NCBI RefSeq assembly: GCF_019175285.1
Contig: NC_056522.1
Location: forward strand, 324,775,536 to 324,839,535
Length of the DNA stretch: 64,000 nt
Source: Sceloporus undulatus
Lineage: Eukaryota; Chordata; Lepidosauria; Squamata; Phrynosomatidae
Reading direction: 5' to 3'
Part shown: in pieces, positions 10,273-21,619 of the stretch
Layout of the letters: each line of letters opens with the position of its first letter
Numbering within the stretch: position 1 is the first letter of the stretch
Notes under the pieces: generated by a model
What the model saw: the letters and a program-made list of their open reading frames with translations, nothing else
Told to the model about the DNA's origin: nothing
The model's database searches: none
Made by a program: the position numbers and the translations under genes

Positions 10273-10644
10273 ACTGCTGCCGCCATTATTACTACGAATT
10301 AGTTAAGAAGAAGAATATTCAAAGAGATGGCATTCAAGAACGAACGATGCAGTATACATTATGATGACCTCACAGCAACACAGATGTAGGAAATTTTGTA
10401 GAAAAAGATCAATGTGGTTACTTAATCACTGATACACTTTTGTATTAAAGAAAATCTAATTGAGCTACCTTTACAATAGAAGGGGAAAATTAACTTTTAC
10501 ATTTATGATATATTGTCATTTAAGTTTATGCTCGATACCTATGCTAAAAGCATTACAAGAATTAATCTGAAAATTGATATTTTCATATTCTGAACCTTGG
10601 AGAGAAGGAAGCAGCAGCATTAATTTTTGTAAACCTTACTGTTC

Positions 10645-11460
10645 ATCTTTGTTGTTGTTGTTGTTAACTGTCCTCTAGTAAACTCCGACTCATGGTGACC
10701 CGGTGGAGGAGACATCTCTAAGGCCCCTTATCTTCCACTGTTCTGTTTTAGGTCCTACAAATTCATGTCCATGACCTCTCTGATTGAATCTGTCCATCTA
10801 GTGTGTGGCCTTCCCTTCTTCTGCCCTCTACCTTTCCTAGCATTATTGTCTTTTCTAATGAGTCATGCCGTTTCATGATATGGCCAAAATATGAACTCTC
10901 TCTTCCAGGAAGAGTTCAAGCTTGATCTATTCAAGGACTTATTTGTTTGTCTTTTTGGATATCTGCGGTATCCTCAGCACTCTTCTTCACCAGCACATCT
11001 CAAATGCATTGATTTACTTCTCATCTGCTTTTTTCACTGTCCAACTTTCACATCCGTGCAAGGTGATATGGAACACAGTGATTTGCACGATTCTAACTTT
11101 AGTGCTTAGTTGTCTATCCTTATGATCCTGTCTAGCTCCTTTAGAGTTGCTCTCCCCATACCTACTCTTCGGATTTCTTGGCTGCAGTCTCCATTCTGAT
11201 CAATGTTTGATACAAGGTATGGGAACTCTTTTACTATTTTGATTTCCTCATTATCTAGGTTGAATTTGTGGTCATTATTTTTGTTTTCTTTATGTTCAGC
11301 TGAAAGCCTGCCTTTGTAATTTCTTCCTTGACCTTCCTTAGTAGTTGTTCCAAGTCTATGATGTTTTCTGCGAGTAGAATGGTGTTATCTGCATATATAA
11401 GATTGTTGATATTCCTTCCTCTTATCTTCACTCCTCCTTCTATGTCCACTCTGATGTTAG
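10645..11460 (-). mobile_element. Bov-B (RTE clade) LINE fragment, 3' part
   Basis: The minus strand at 11255-11449 encodes GGVKIRGRNINNLIYADNT and KAGFQLNIKKTKIM. This is the Bov-B reverse transcriptase YADD block (here YADN) followed by its typical LNIKKTKIM. The rest of the segment to about 10645 is frame-broken Bov-B 3' sequence ending in the shared tail region. It is 5' truncated and dead. Confidence 0.8.
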
Positions 11461-11522
11461 CATGCTATTTTCTGCAGACAAACTGAACAAGTATGCAGAC
11501 TTGACTGGAATATAATTTATTG

Positions 11523-11918
11523 TATATACTCGACTATAAGTCGACCTCATGTATAAGTCGAGGGCAGGTTTTGGGGTCCAAATTATGGATTTTCATATGA
11601 CCCTTGGATAAGTCGAAGGTAAAATGTAGCAGCATGTACCAAAGGTTGTAAAGGCTGAAGTAAAGGAAAATGATGCTAAAGATCTTTAAAAGTTTTGACA
11701 GGCACAACTATTTGTGCTCAGCCTAAAAACTGGACGAGATAGTAGAGTGGACTGATGCTTCTTGTAGGTGCTCTGAAAAGAGATTAAGCTATCCCCTTTC
11801 AACAGGGCATGGTTCCTTTTTTGATATTAATTAAAGTACATTGACTTGTGGATAGGTCGACCCAGGTTTTTGGGGTCATTTTTTGACTAAAATTTCTAGA
11901 CTTATACATGAGTATATG
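11523..11918 (+). mobile_element. MITE with TATACTCGACTATAAGTCGA-like ends, inserted in Bov-B
   Basis: Left end TATATACTCGACTATAAGTC and right end GACTTATACATGAGTATATG are imperfect inverted repeats. The interior repeats TAAGTCGA near both ends. It is about 400 bp and probably a Tc1/mariner-type non-autonomous element. Confidence 0.65.
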
Positions 11919-11929
11919 TAGTATTCCTG

Positions 11930-12104
11930 ATTTACTGTTGCCAATTTCTCTTATTGCAGCTACCTTACTTTTTAGAATTTGGGATTCATCTTCATATGGT
12001 TCTTCAATCCATGTATCATTAATTTTTTCTTTTCTTTTATATAACTCTTCTGTGAATTGCATCCAGTGTCTTTTTATTCCTTCATGATCATCTACCTCAC
12101 ACAA
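11930..12104 (-). mobile_element. Bov-B LINE fragment, more 5' part of the same insertion
   Basis: The minus strand encodes WMQFTEELYKRKE and then SKVAAIREIGNSK, matching the region upstream of the Bov-B reverse transcriptase core (family form WQEYTEELY...). The piece between this and 11460 is lost and partly replaced by the MITE. Confidence 0.7.
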
Positions 12105-12570
12105 AACCTCTTGCTTTTGCTTTCTCCTTCCCTTATAACATCACATAATTACCAAATAATTTGAATTGGTTAATTTGATTTAATCAAAATCTTATTTCAG
12201 TAATAGGATTCCTATATGATTTTTAGAAATGAGATGATCAGCTACAGAAAATTGTAACTTAAAAAGCCCATAACACAATTCATTTCACTGGAATTACTCT
12301 TGAGAAAGTGGTTTGACTCTTGTGACCTAAAGCTTAAAAAATGCCCTGCTTGGAGAGACTGGAAAGAAGCAAAAAGTAATGATGCAAAAATCCAAATGAA
12401 CTAGGCTTTAGAGTGTGTGTGTGTAGGGGAACCTGTTGGGAAATGTAAAATTAGTTGACTTTTTAGCATTCTATCTCATTTAATTAATTAAATTAATTTA
12501 ATGAGATACAGTACTAAATCCAAAAGTTAGCATTTTGCAACCATCCAAAATGCAATAAGGTATAGTGTCT

Positions 12571-12628
12571 AGAAGAAACTCTTCTAGAACATGGCCACAT
12601 AGCCCGAAAAACCCACAAAAAACCCTTG
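12571..12628. repeat. Half copy of the small foldback repeat
   Basis: CTTCTAGAACATGGCCACAT and AACCCACAAAAAACCC match the right arm of 7480-7585. Confidence 0.5.
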
Positions 12629-12794
12629 AGCAACTATGTTGTCCCAGCATTTCCTATCTGGGGAAGGGGACATCGTGACAGATAAGAAATAGGAAAACAA
12701 ATTGGCTTTCCTTAGTCCCAGACTTGGCATGTGGCACTGTATAGAGTGAATTCATGTCTACATTGTATATCTGTGTCTCAGTATGTGGAGGATG

Positions 12795-12993
12795 GGGGAG
12801 TTTTCTGACAGTAAGGGCTGTTCGACAGTGGAACAAACTCCCTCGAAGTGTAGTGGAGTCTCCTTCCTTAGAGGTCTTCAAACAGAGGCTGGATGGCCAT
12901 CTGTCGGAGATGCTTTGATTGTGATTTCCTGCATGGCAAGGGGTTGGACTGGATGGCCCTTGTGGTCTCTTCCAACTCTACGATTCTATGATT
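12795..12993 (+). mobile_element. CR1 LINE 3' end
   Basis: GACAGTAAGGGCTGTTCGAC through GGTTGGACTGGATGGCCCTT and GATTCTATGATT is the terminal part of CR1 ORF2 and its short 3' UTR. It is nearly identical to 59320-59510. Confidence 0.88.
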
Positions 12994-13135
12994 TGAATCC
13001 ACACTTATCCATTAAAACATATTAAATGACCTTTGATAAATCACTCTGAACAAATCTTGCCAAGAAACTCTCTTGATAAATTCATCTGAGGGTTGCCATA
13101 AGTTGGAAATGATCAAAAGGCACACAACAACAACG
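12994..13135 (+). repeat. SINE 3' part (Sauria-type)
   Basis: It starts near TTTGAATCCACACTTATCC and ends GGCACACAACAACAACG. The tRNA head is missing, apparently replaced by the adjacent CR1 end. Confidence 0.75.
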
Positions 13136-13776
13136 CACACAACAATGTACCATTGTCAAGTTACTTTTTACTATTTCAAAATGGACACAAGGGGGAGCCC
13201 TTATATGACATACTGAATCCTTCTCTATCTCTGCTAAGTGCTTGCAACCTTATCTTTTAGTTGTTATTCTATATCAAATTTTACAAGAGAAATTGTAATT
13301 TTCTGCCTTTTCTATACTTAGTAGCTTCAATTTCAAAGAGCTTGCATGAGAGCACTTACAAATTAGTCACACTACTTCTTATCAAGCAAAAAGTGTTGGG
13401 ATGTGTTTCAGATTTTCTTATGTTCTCCTGCTGTTGTTTCCTCTGTTTTGTAAAGATAAATGGCTGAATGGTGATGCAAAACTTCAGTTAAATCACAGAA
13501 TGAGCAACTGTTTGGGGGTGTGTGGCCTGCTGTTAGAGCAACTAGTTTCATTCCCGTTTCTGTGGGTTTTGTTTGTTTGTTCTTGCTAAACAGATTTTTT
13601 TTAATGTGCATCTTCAATGAACAAGCTGTGAGGTATTTTGATTTTCTCCTCCAGATTTCTAAACCAAGAGTTTGCTAATCATGTTGTAAACAAGTTTAAC
13701 ATAAACAAACAAAGAAACAACTAATGCATGGACTCTAATGCAAATGTGGTCTAAATTTACACTCCAGTCCTGAAAA

Positions 13777-13991
13777 CAGCCCTTGGTATCCTCTGGGGTT
13801 TGATTCCAGGACCCCAATGTGGCTCAAGACCCATTATTTACATTATTTACAATGAGGTATTAAAATGATGTCCCATATATAAAATGGCAAAATAAGGTTT
13901 GCTTTTTTGTAAGGGGGGGGGGGGGAATATTTTCAAACCATGAATGCTGGAATCCATGGATGCAGAATCTGTGCATATGAAGGACCAACTG
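13777..13991 (-). mobile_element. Tigger-like MITE, copy 2
   Basis: An inverse copy of the 10038 element: CAGCCCTTGGTATCCTCTGG ... GAAGGACCAACTG, with TTTTATATATGGGACATC on the minus strand. A G-run at about 13911-13925 lies inside. Confidence 0.75.
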
Positions 13992-15970
13992 TACTTGGAA
14001 GTTCTACCAAGTGCATTTCCACGAAAATGTAAATTGCAGACTTCTTGAAAGAGAAAGATTCTGCTTTGTGAAGAACCGTGTCTATTGAAATAATTCACAC
14101 ATTATTTACAAATTTGTGAATTATTCACAAATTTACAAAACACTGATTACCATCACACTGTGGAGTCAAGTCTGAATTAAAGGGTCTGAAGCTGATATCC
14201 AGTCTAGTGACTGTCTGAAATTCAATCAATATTTGAGTGCTGGTGAGCATAATCATCTCTATTCATGTGGCACTTTTCCTTTTTGTTCCTTTACATCAAA
14301 GAGGCAGCTATCTTCAAAGACTTGATTCTTTCCTTTCAGCTGGTATGGAAAGTTGAGATAGGAAAGTAAATGATGTACTGAAAGTTATGACAGGGGTGAA
14401 AAAAGCATAGCCAAATTATACAGGTGGAGTTTAGTGAAAAGTGCTGACTCTAAGACTTCAGCATATTTTCCTGATGATTTTTAGTAATTTTTTGGATGAG
14501 CTACATGACGCTTGGAAGACTGTCTACATGATCTTGACCTGCGGAGAGGTATTGTCTCATGAGGAACCCTTTAGGCCTTTAGCCTGCAAGGTCTATTGCA
14601 GAATTGCCAGGTCAGGAATATCCTGGCCCTGAGATTTCAAAGCCAAAACCTGAAATCTACAAAAGACCTCTTGCAACGTCATGGGGGTAGGGATGGGTGT
14701 GTGTGTGTGAACCCTGGTTATGTTACAAGGGGCAGCCATTGACGAAGTCATTAGGCATAATGATACATTATGAATCAATCATAATTACATAGGGTATGTC
14801 ATTCAATTTTTTTTAAAGTCTTACAAATCAGGAAAATATACGCACACAGCCTGTAGTCATTTATAGACAAAGGCCTGCAAAACAGGTTCATAGCAATTTG
14901 GTGTTCTAATTACAAAAATGACCTCAGATTTGCTTCAGCAAATATCGTTTTTTCACAACTTGCTTTGAAGTTTCTGTGTTGTCATATGTGACTGAATGAA
15001 ATGATCCTGCAAAGAATTATCCAACCAAGTTTAAGAAAAGGGTTAAAGTCTTCTAACAGACATTCAAAAGGCTTTAACTTGCTGATGTGAAACACAAAAA
15101 TCTGTTCAAAAGCACTGAAAGAAGATGCACTGGAATATCAGCGTCTGCACTTAATCAAAGCTGAGTAACAACTGAACTCATAAAAAAATTAATTTGTGAA
15201 ATAACTATGTGTGGTACAACATTTTTATCCCTCCCAAGCCTGTGTTATCAATGAATGGTTGTAATAAAAGCAACATTCAGATAATTAAAAAGTTTAATTT
15301 ATATAAGCTGGTTCCTGTACAAGGTCATCAGATTAGAGTACTTGGACTGGACACATTTATTATAGTACTACTATGCAGTCGGGATCAGGGTGTTAAAGAT
15401 AAAAGGTAGTTAAAGAGAAGTAAAACTCCATGCTCCACCATCTTTGCTACTAAAAGTCCTTTCACTTCACTGAGGATGGTGCTCAAGGAATGTCACACCC
15501 GAAGTGTACTTCACAGTACTCCTCACTTTCGGCTATGCAAGCTATACTGACAGGCATTGTTGTTCAGCAGTATCTGGAGAGCCTCACCTTTTGATGCCCT
15601 GGTTTAAATGTTGAGTTTAGTGAAACTTTTACTTCCTAACAAATAAATGATTTATGATAATAGGGTCAAATTTCAAGACTGGACTGACCTTTCATCTGAT
15701 TGTTCCGGTCCACTTTTGTCTCTAGTATCCTAGTTAATTTTTTCAAAGCAACTACACCCTTTATTTTAAATGTCTTGCATTTCTCAGCTCTGTCTTATAC
15801 ATTTTCCCTAATGCAAGTTCATATATGATCTTAAATTTGTTGGACATCCCTCCCAATTTAATTTCCATATATCCTTGGAAATCTAGTCAGATTTCATTTA
15901 TTTCTAAAGAAATTCTTTTTTCTGAATGAATGCTGCTTCCAAGGGAAAACGCCAGGGAAGTGTGGCTTAT
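13992..15970. other. Intergenic stretch with no recognised element
   Basis: About 2 kb of AT-rich sequence. I see no coding block, RNA gene or repeat of the families found elsewhere, except a short TG tract near 14698-14710. Confidence 0.5.
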
Positions 15971-16173
15971 GTTGCATCCGCACATAATCCAATTTGACAC
16001 CACTACTTTAACTACTATGACTCAGTGCCATGGAATTCTGGGACTGTAGTTTTGTGAGATATTTAGCCTTCTTTGCCAAACACATCAAACTACAAACCCC
16101 AGGATTCCATAGCATTGAGCCATGGCAGATAAAGAAGTGTCAAAATGGATTATTCCTGCAGAATGGATGCAGC
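15970..16173. mobile_element. Foldback MITE, CTGCAG/GCAGTTAAAG family
   Basis: The inverted ends GCATCCGCACATAATCC and ATTCCTGCAGAATGGATGC enclose CCATGGAATTCTGGGACTG and its partner CCAGGATTCCATAGCATTG. Confidence 0.75.
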
Positions 16174-16385
16174 TCAAGATTAAGAAGGTAATCAAATGCT
16201 ATAAGCAATGGTTCAAGGAACTGGGAATGTTTAGCTTGGAGACAACAAGACTGAGGGCTTGTCTACACATAGTCTTTAAACAGAGGTTGGATAGCCATCT
16301 CTTGGGAGTGCTTTAGCTGTGTATTTTTGCAAAGCAGGAGGTTGAACTAGATGGCCTTTGGGTTATTTATAATTCTGTGATTCCA
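16174..16385 (+). mobile_element. CR1 LINE 3' fragment
   Basis: CTGGGAATGTTTAGCTTGGA, CAGAGGTTGGATAGCCATCT and AACTAGATGGCCTTTGG match CR1 ORF2 end and UTR, with an internal deletion. Confidence 0.8.
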
Positions 16386-16687
16386 AGCTGTCAAATTTTC
16401 AATGTTTCCAAGGAGTTTTGTGCCTGCTCTGTAATCCTAAATTGGTGGTTATATATAAACTAATTACCGTTCATCCTGAAATTGGATAGAATCCAGAATT
16501 TTTCTCGCCTCCTAAATCCAGTGTCAGTTAAGCTTTATTGAAGCCAACAAAAATATCACACGTTCTCCAGAAGGCTTAATCAGGCTAGCTGTTGCATGAA
16601 GTAAGGCCTGATGTGAAGAGAGAGAGAGAGAACTCGAAACTCTAAAGTACAAAAAATGGTTTCATATTTGGCTGTCTGCCCTCTCAA

Positions 16688-16757
16688 CACATTTTGCCAA
16701 GAAAATCCCGTGATAGGGTCAGAAATGATGTTAAGACACACAACAACAACAACAATT
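16688..16757 (+). repeat. SINE 3' tail fragment
   Basis: TTTTGCCAAGAAAATCCCGT then ACACACAACAACAACAACA, the tail of the Sauria-type SINE. Confidence 0.7.
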
Positions 16758-16956
16758 TTGACTCAGATTGGAGGCTTTTATTGCCTTCCCTAATTCACAC
16801 AATGTTATGCAAAGACCAAATGTTGTCAATTCAATTTGTTTCTACTTCTTCATGTTTCCCAATCACACCTTTTTCTCCACACAGAAAACCTGTTCAAGAG
16901 GAAAGAACAGCTACATGATGCATTTTTACTTTATAATGTTAACAGTTGTACATCTA

Positions 16957-17102
16957 GACCGGGATGGGCAAAATGTGGACCTCCAGATGTTACTAAACTA
17001 TAGCTGCCATCAGCCACAACTAACTTAGCCAATGGGGAAGTATACTTGGAGATGCAGTTCAGAAACATTTGGAGGGGCAAACTTTCCCCACTCCTGATCA
17101 AG
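16957..17102. repeat. Foldback interspersed repeat (CCTCCAGATGTTACT family)
   Basis: GGGATGGGCAAAATGTGGAC and CCTCCAGATGTTACTAAACT are mirrored at the right by CATTTGGAGGGGC and TTTCCCCACTCCTGATC. Fragments recur near 22836, 31437, 49530 and 54610. Confidence 0.6.
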
Positions 17103-17481
17103 AACCAGAAACAATGGAGACTGCAGACTGATTAAATTAACATCTGACACTTTGACTTGAATCATATTGTTAGTTTTTACTAAAGTAGACCCACTGAGGA
17201 CTTTATTGCACAAGCACAGGACTACCAAAGTAGAATTACAGCAGAATAACAGTGCCCGTGGCTGTGGCAACACCATGTCTGACCTGTAGCTGATTCCCCT
17301 TCCACCTGTTCCTGGAGTGCTCTTTTTCATTGGTGGACAAAACCCATCAATGCCTCCCAATTTCACAGCTTTTCCACTATTAATTCACATGTGATAGGTT
17401 CCTCCTGCTACAGTTCTGATATGCAGGTAGTTGCATGGTGCAAGTGGATGCAATTATGCTCCTCTCTGCCTCTTCCCCCTG

Positions 17482-17507
17482 CCCCCCCCCCCCCCCCCCC
17501 CCCCCCC
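17482..17507. repeat. Poly-C run (26 C)
   Basis: An uninterrupted homopolymer; its true length may be uncertain in the assembly. Confidence 0.9.
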
Positions 17508-17710
17508 GTGGCTGTATGTGTCTGAATGATGAAGAACACTAGTGCTCTACTGTTCTGAAGCTGATATGATGATTTCTTCAAAAGTGTAAAATATTGTTGA
17601 CACAGATATCTCATCAAAACCAGAGCCCTTCATTATGTTACATGTTTTAAAAGTTGTCACATGACAGATGAAAACCTTTTCCAAAGATGCCTTTTCCAAA
17701 ACATTGGTGC

Positions 17711-17931
17711 AAAACACACTGCAGATAATGCAATTTGAGACTGTTTTAACAGTCTCCATGCTAAGGAATTCTGGGAACTGCAGTTTTGTAAGTCATTTAG
17801 CATTCTTTGTCAGAAAGCTCTGGCGCCACAATAAACTGCAATTCCCAGGATTCTCTACCACTGAGCCAAGGCAGTTAAAATGATCTCAAACTGTATTATT
17901 TATGCAATGTGTTTGGGGCCATTGTTTTAAC
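17711..17931. mobile_element. Foldback MITE, CTGCAG/GCAGTTAAAG family
   Basis: ACACTGCAGATAATGCAATT, AGGAATTCTGGGAACTGCAG, CAATTCCCAGGATTCTC and AAGGCAGTTAAAATGATC mark both halves. Confidence 0.75.
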
Positions 17932-18327
17932 TGAACTGCTATAATGTTTTTTTTTTTTTAAGTTTCTTGATACTCTGCATCTGCCTGGGAACTCGGTTAA
18001 ATTATTCTTTGAAGGTGCAGAGAAAACAGTGGTTGCTGTAACACAATCTCTTTAGGGATGGCGGTTTTCTGCTACTCAGCATAGCAAAAGCAAGCCTTTC
18101 TATTACCTATGCCAAGTTGAAGAAACCACCACACCTAAAGTTTACTTCCTGTTTGAAACCATAAGCTGGTTGCAAAGCAAACTCTAAAAGGTTTAAAGAG
18201 GTTATGCTAATGAAACAGTAAGATTCCAGCTCATTTCCAAGCAGACATGGCAAAAACTCTCTTTTGTGGGCTGAGATAATACAGGTAAAGCCTTGTTCAT
18301 GTTGGGGGCAATACGTCTGGATGTTAG

Positions 18328-18545
18328 CAGTTCATAGAATCATAGAGAAGGAAGGTATCCCAACTCCTTCCCATGCAAATAAAGCATTCCTGAAAGATGG
18401 CCATCAACCTGTGTTTAAAGACCTCCAAGGAAGAAGAGTCTATGGCCCTCTAAGGCAGTCTATTCCACTGTCCAACAACTCTTACCATCAAGGAGTTCTT
18501 CCTAACATTTGGAGAAAATCTCTTTCTTTGTAATTTGAACCCATT
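18328..18545 (-). mobile_element. CR1 LINE 3' end, inverted
   Basis: On the plus strand it reads CATAGAATCATAGAGAAGG, then AAAGACCTCCAAGGAAG and TTCTTCCTAACATTTGG. This is the inverse complement of the CR1 terminus. Confidence 0.85.
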
Positions 18546-18557
18546 GGTTTGTATACT

Positions 18558-18695
18558 AGGGCCCAAACAGACAGGCCAAAATAAAGCTGCTCTGGGTCAC
18601 TTTGGAGGTATGCTATTTAAATGACACATGCATCTTAAGAGTCCAGAAGCTGTGCCAAAGCTGCACTCCAGTCCTTAGGTGTGGCAGTTAAATGA
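18558..18695. mobile_element. Half copy of the GGCC-ended foldback MITE
   Basis: AAATAAAGCTGCTCTGGGTC, TTTGGAGGTATGCTATTTAA and AAGAGTCCAGAAGCTGTGCC match one arm of 5944-6180. Confidence 0.7.
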
Positions 18696-19096
18696 TATCA
18701 GTGCTATTAAATGTGTAATATAATAAAGACTTGGGAAAAATCGTGTTACCAGCTAACCAAATGGCATGGCAACCTCAAGGCCAGGGATGAAATCCCCACA
18801 GATTTTGTAGCAACTGGACAGGCAGAAAAATGTGTTCAGTACCTGCATCTATTGATGCCAATCCCATTAGGACTTGCCCTCCACGTGGCCTTCATACCCT
18901 CCAGTATTTCAAAGATGGAAACTGGGATGCATGCCATGAGTGGCAATCTATGCCCAGGCTTTAAGATACACCACCAATTGTACGTCTCTGTAACAGAAGT
19001 GATCAAGGCAGAGGTATGACAAAAAAAATTCATTCCAAAGGGAATGGTTTTTTTTTTGGGGGGGGGGGTCTTCTTTATGTAGGATGCATTAGATCT

Positions 19097-19258
19097 ATTT
19101 TGTGTGCCTTCAAGTCATTTCTGACTTATGGAGACCCTAAGGTGAGGTTTACTGAGACCACAAGGTCACCAAGTGGATTTCCATGGCCAAGTGGGGTATC
19201 AAACCCTGATGTCTAGAGTCACAGTCCAACACTCAAACCACTACACCATGCTGGCTCT
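19097..19258 (-). repeat. tRNA-derived SINE (Sauria-type), internally deleted
   Basis: The minus strand shows the head CCAGCATGGTGTAGTGG and the tail ending GACTTGAAGGCACAC. The middle portion is shortened. Confidence 0.85.
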
Positions 19259-20076
19259 GTAGATGTATAGGAGATGATGTTTCACAGCACATTAGCAGTT
19301 ATTTTTGACATATCACTTTGCTCTTGAAGAATGTCCTAATCTTACTATCCTAATATTTCAACCTAGGCTCTTTAGAGAAAGGACAAGATATAAGATTGAT
19401 GACTGATAACTGCATGCATATATATAAATAAACCCCTGCAGGTAAACAGAGTGGTGAAATTGACTGGGCCAGACTAAAAGCAGCAACACGAGCATAAATG
19501 AAAATATATTGATACATATCCTTTATCCTCATCTTTAAAACAATTGCCCCCAAAAATGACAAGCATTACAAAAATTGTAAGACCACAGCAAGCATATCAG
19601 AAATAGGCATTCATAACAGTCTCCCCAACAATATTTTTTATTACATTTGTATTTGTTCTTAGTGTCCTTGTTCCATATCTTGTATGGCTGGAACAAAATC
19701 AAATGCCCTTATCTCATTATAGGCCTCTGTATAACTGCTGTGTTGTTCTTGCTTTTAGTATGCTTGTGTTTTAGGTAGAGCTTAGAAAGTGTACTTTCTG
19801 TGGCTACAGCTCACAGAATCTCTCACCCAGCATGAACACTTGACTTACTTCCTGGGAGATTCTGGGAATTGTAAAGTAACTTTTTCAGGTTGTGATTTTA
19901 ATCCCATGAAATTTCTGTGGCTTGGTTGTCTTCCTCATTATATTTAAACACTTGCTCTTCTTCATTATATATGGAGGTGACTCTGGGTAATCAAACTATA
20001 CCAGCTAAGCATAAACTCTGGCAGATTTTACCAGGCTGATAAGGCACTGAATATGATGAATGGCAACCAGGAGGCC
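19259..20076. other. No recognised element
   Basis: AT-rich intergenic sequence. A short CAGCTCACAGAATCTCTC / GGGAATTGTAAAG piece near 19805-19880 may be a decayed MITE. Confidence 0.4.
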
Positions 20077-20302
20077 TTTCACATTACACATTTATATCAC
20101 TATGATTCTGCTTTAACTGTCATGGCAACCTCCTATAAAATCCTGGAATTTGCAGTTTAAAGGGGAGTATTTAGAATTCCCTGCCAGAGAGCTGTAGTAC
20201 TTCACCAAAGTACAATCCTAAGGATTTCTTAGGATGCAGCTATGGCAGTTAAAATGGAGTAAGAGTACTACAAATGTGCAATGTGAAAGAGCCCCTGGTG
20301 AT
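20077..20302. mobile_element. Foldback MITE, CTGCAG/GCAGTTAAAG family, diverged
   Basis: The inverted ends CTTTCACATTACACATTT and AAATGTGCAATGTGAAAG and the internal GGCAGTTAAAATGGAG are present. Confidence 0.65.
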
Positions 20303-20321
20303 AATCTGGTGACCTTAGCAA

Positions 20322-20412
20322 TTATTTTATTTATATTTATTTATTTAGGTATTTATATCCCGCCCTTCAGTCCTAATGGCTCTCAGGGCGGCTTACAATA
20401 TTATTTTTAATC
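20322..20412 (-). mobile_element. L2-like LINE 3' end fragment
   Basis: TATTTATATCCCGCCCTTCA and CAGGGCGGCTTACAATA resemble the 3' UTR form seen at 24590-24640. Confidence 0.45.
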
Positions 20413-20564
20413 AGACGGTTCCCTGCCCTCAGGCTTACAATCTAAAAGACACAAAACAAAAGGAGAAGGGAATGATGGAGGGAAAGGGGATGAGATCCAG
20501 TGGTTCTTCTCTCCCTCTAAGGCCTGGACTAAGGCAGATGGATTGGAGGGAGGGCTCTTCCTTC

Positions 20565-21020
20565 TTCCAGGCTAGTCCTGATGGAACTGGACTTGCCTGG
20601 CGAACTCCCTCTCAGGCCGGCAGATGGCAGTTGTGGAGGGCGGAGTCTCCTTCCTTCAGGCTTAGTCCTGATGGAGCTGGACTTGCCTGGCGTACTCCCT
20701 CTCAGGCTGGCAGATGGCAGTTGTGGAGGGCAGAGTCTCCTTCCTTCAGGCTTAGTCCTGATGGAGCTGGACTTGCCTGGCGAACTCCCTCTCAGGCCGG
20801 CAGATGGCGTTGTGGAGGGCGAGTCTCCTTCCTTCAGGCTTAGTCCTGATGGAGCTGGACTTGCCTGGCGTACTCCCTCTCAGGCCGGCAAGATGGCAGT
20901 TGTGGATTCCTTCCTTCAGGCTTAGTCCTGATGGAGCTGGACTTGCCTGGCGTACTCCCTCTCAGGCCGGCAGATGGCAGTTGTGGAGGGCGGAGTCTCC
21001 TTCCTTCAGGCTTAGTTATG
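20565..21020. repeat. Minisatellite, ~90-bp unit, about five copies
   Basis: The phrase GATGGAGCTGGACTTGCC recurs with spacings of about 90, 90, 88 and 82 bp. Each unit also carries CTCCCTCTCAGGCCGGCAG and TTCCTTCAGGCTTAGTCC. Because 90 is a multiple of three, the plus strand stays open in more than one frame. This gives repetitive open frames up to 155 codons that are not gene-like. Confidence 0.88.
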
Positions 21021-21619
21021 GATGAGATAGTTGCAGCTTTTGCCAGTGAAGGACAAATGAAACTGATTAAACCACAGATCCTCAAAGTATAAATACTAAA
21101 ATTATTTCTTCCATTATTTTATACCAGCTTGAGAAAATATTACACTTTTAAATACAGTTTCTAACATGCTACTTGCAACACTGTTGGTATGTGCTCTAGG
21201 GATTCATTTAAGCCTTTCAGTGCACAAACTGAAGTATGATGAAAACAAGAACTGCTGAGGATGGCGGAAGCAGAATGAGAAGAATAAAGACAGGACATTC
21301 AATTGGCAGAAAAAGGCCACAACTTTACTGAGTACATAAAACAAGGGAGGGTTGGCCTGAAAAGCATAAGGTCCAGATCTGTCATTCACCAACCCATGTT
21401 GGTCAATGAACCGAATTGCCTGGTCACAGCCAGGCCTCAGGATGACAGTGGAGAAATTGACAAAACATGTGTTGCCATGCCCGGCTGGATATGTGCATCT
21501 GCGCATTTCTACCCTTATCATCAGGGAATGCTGAATTGATGTCACCCATGCATTGGCGACATCGCTCTCCATTAGCACCCTGATACAGTGCTCCTCAGCA
21601 CAGGAAACCACACCCATCA

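Noticed and set aside
11255-11449. Host reverse-transcriptase-like gene
   Set aside because: It is the Bov-B YADD region, truncated and surrounded by frame-broken LINE sequence.
20376-20925. Open frames of 155 and 114 codons with internal repeats
   Set aside because: They are the two open frames of the 90-bp minisatellite; no start context, splice sites or known domain.
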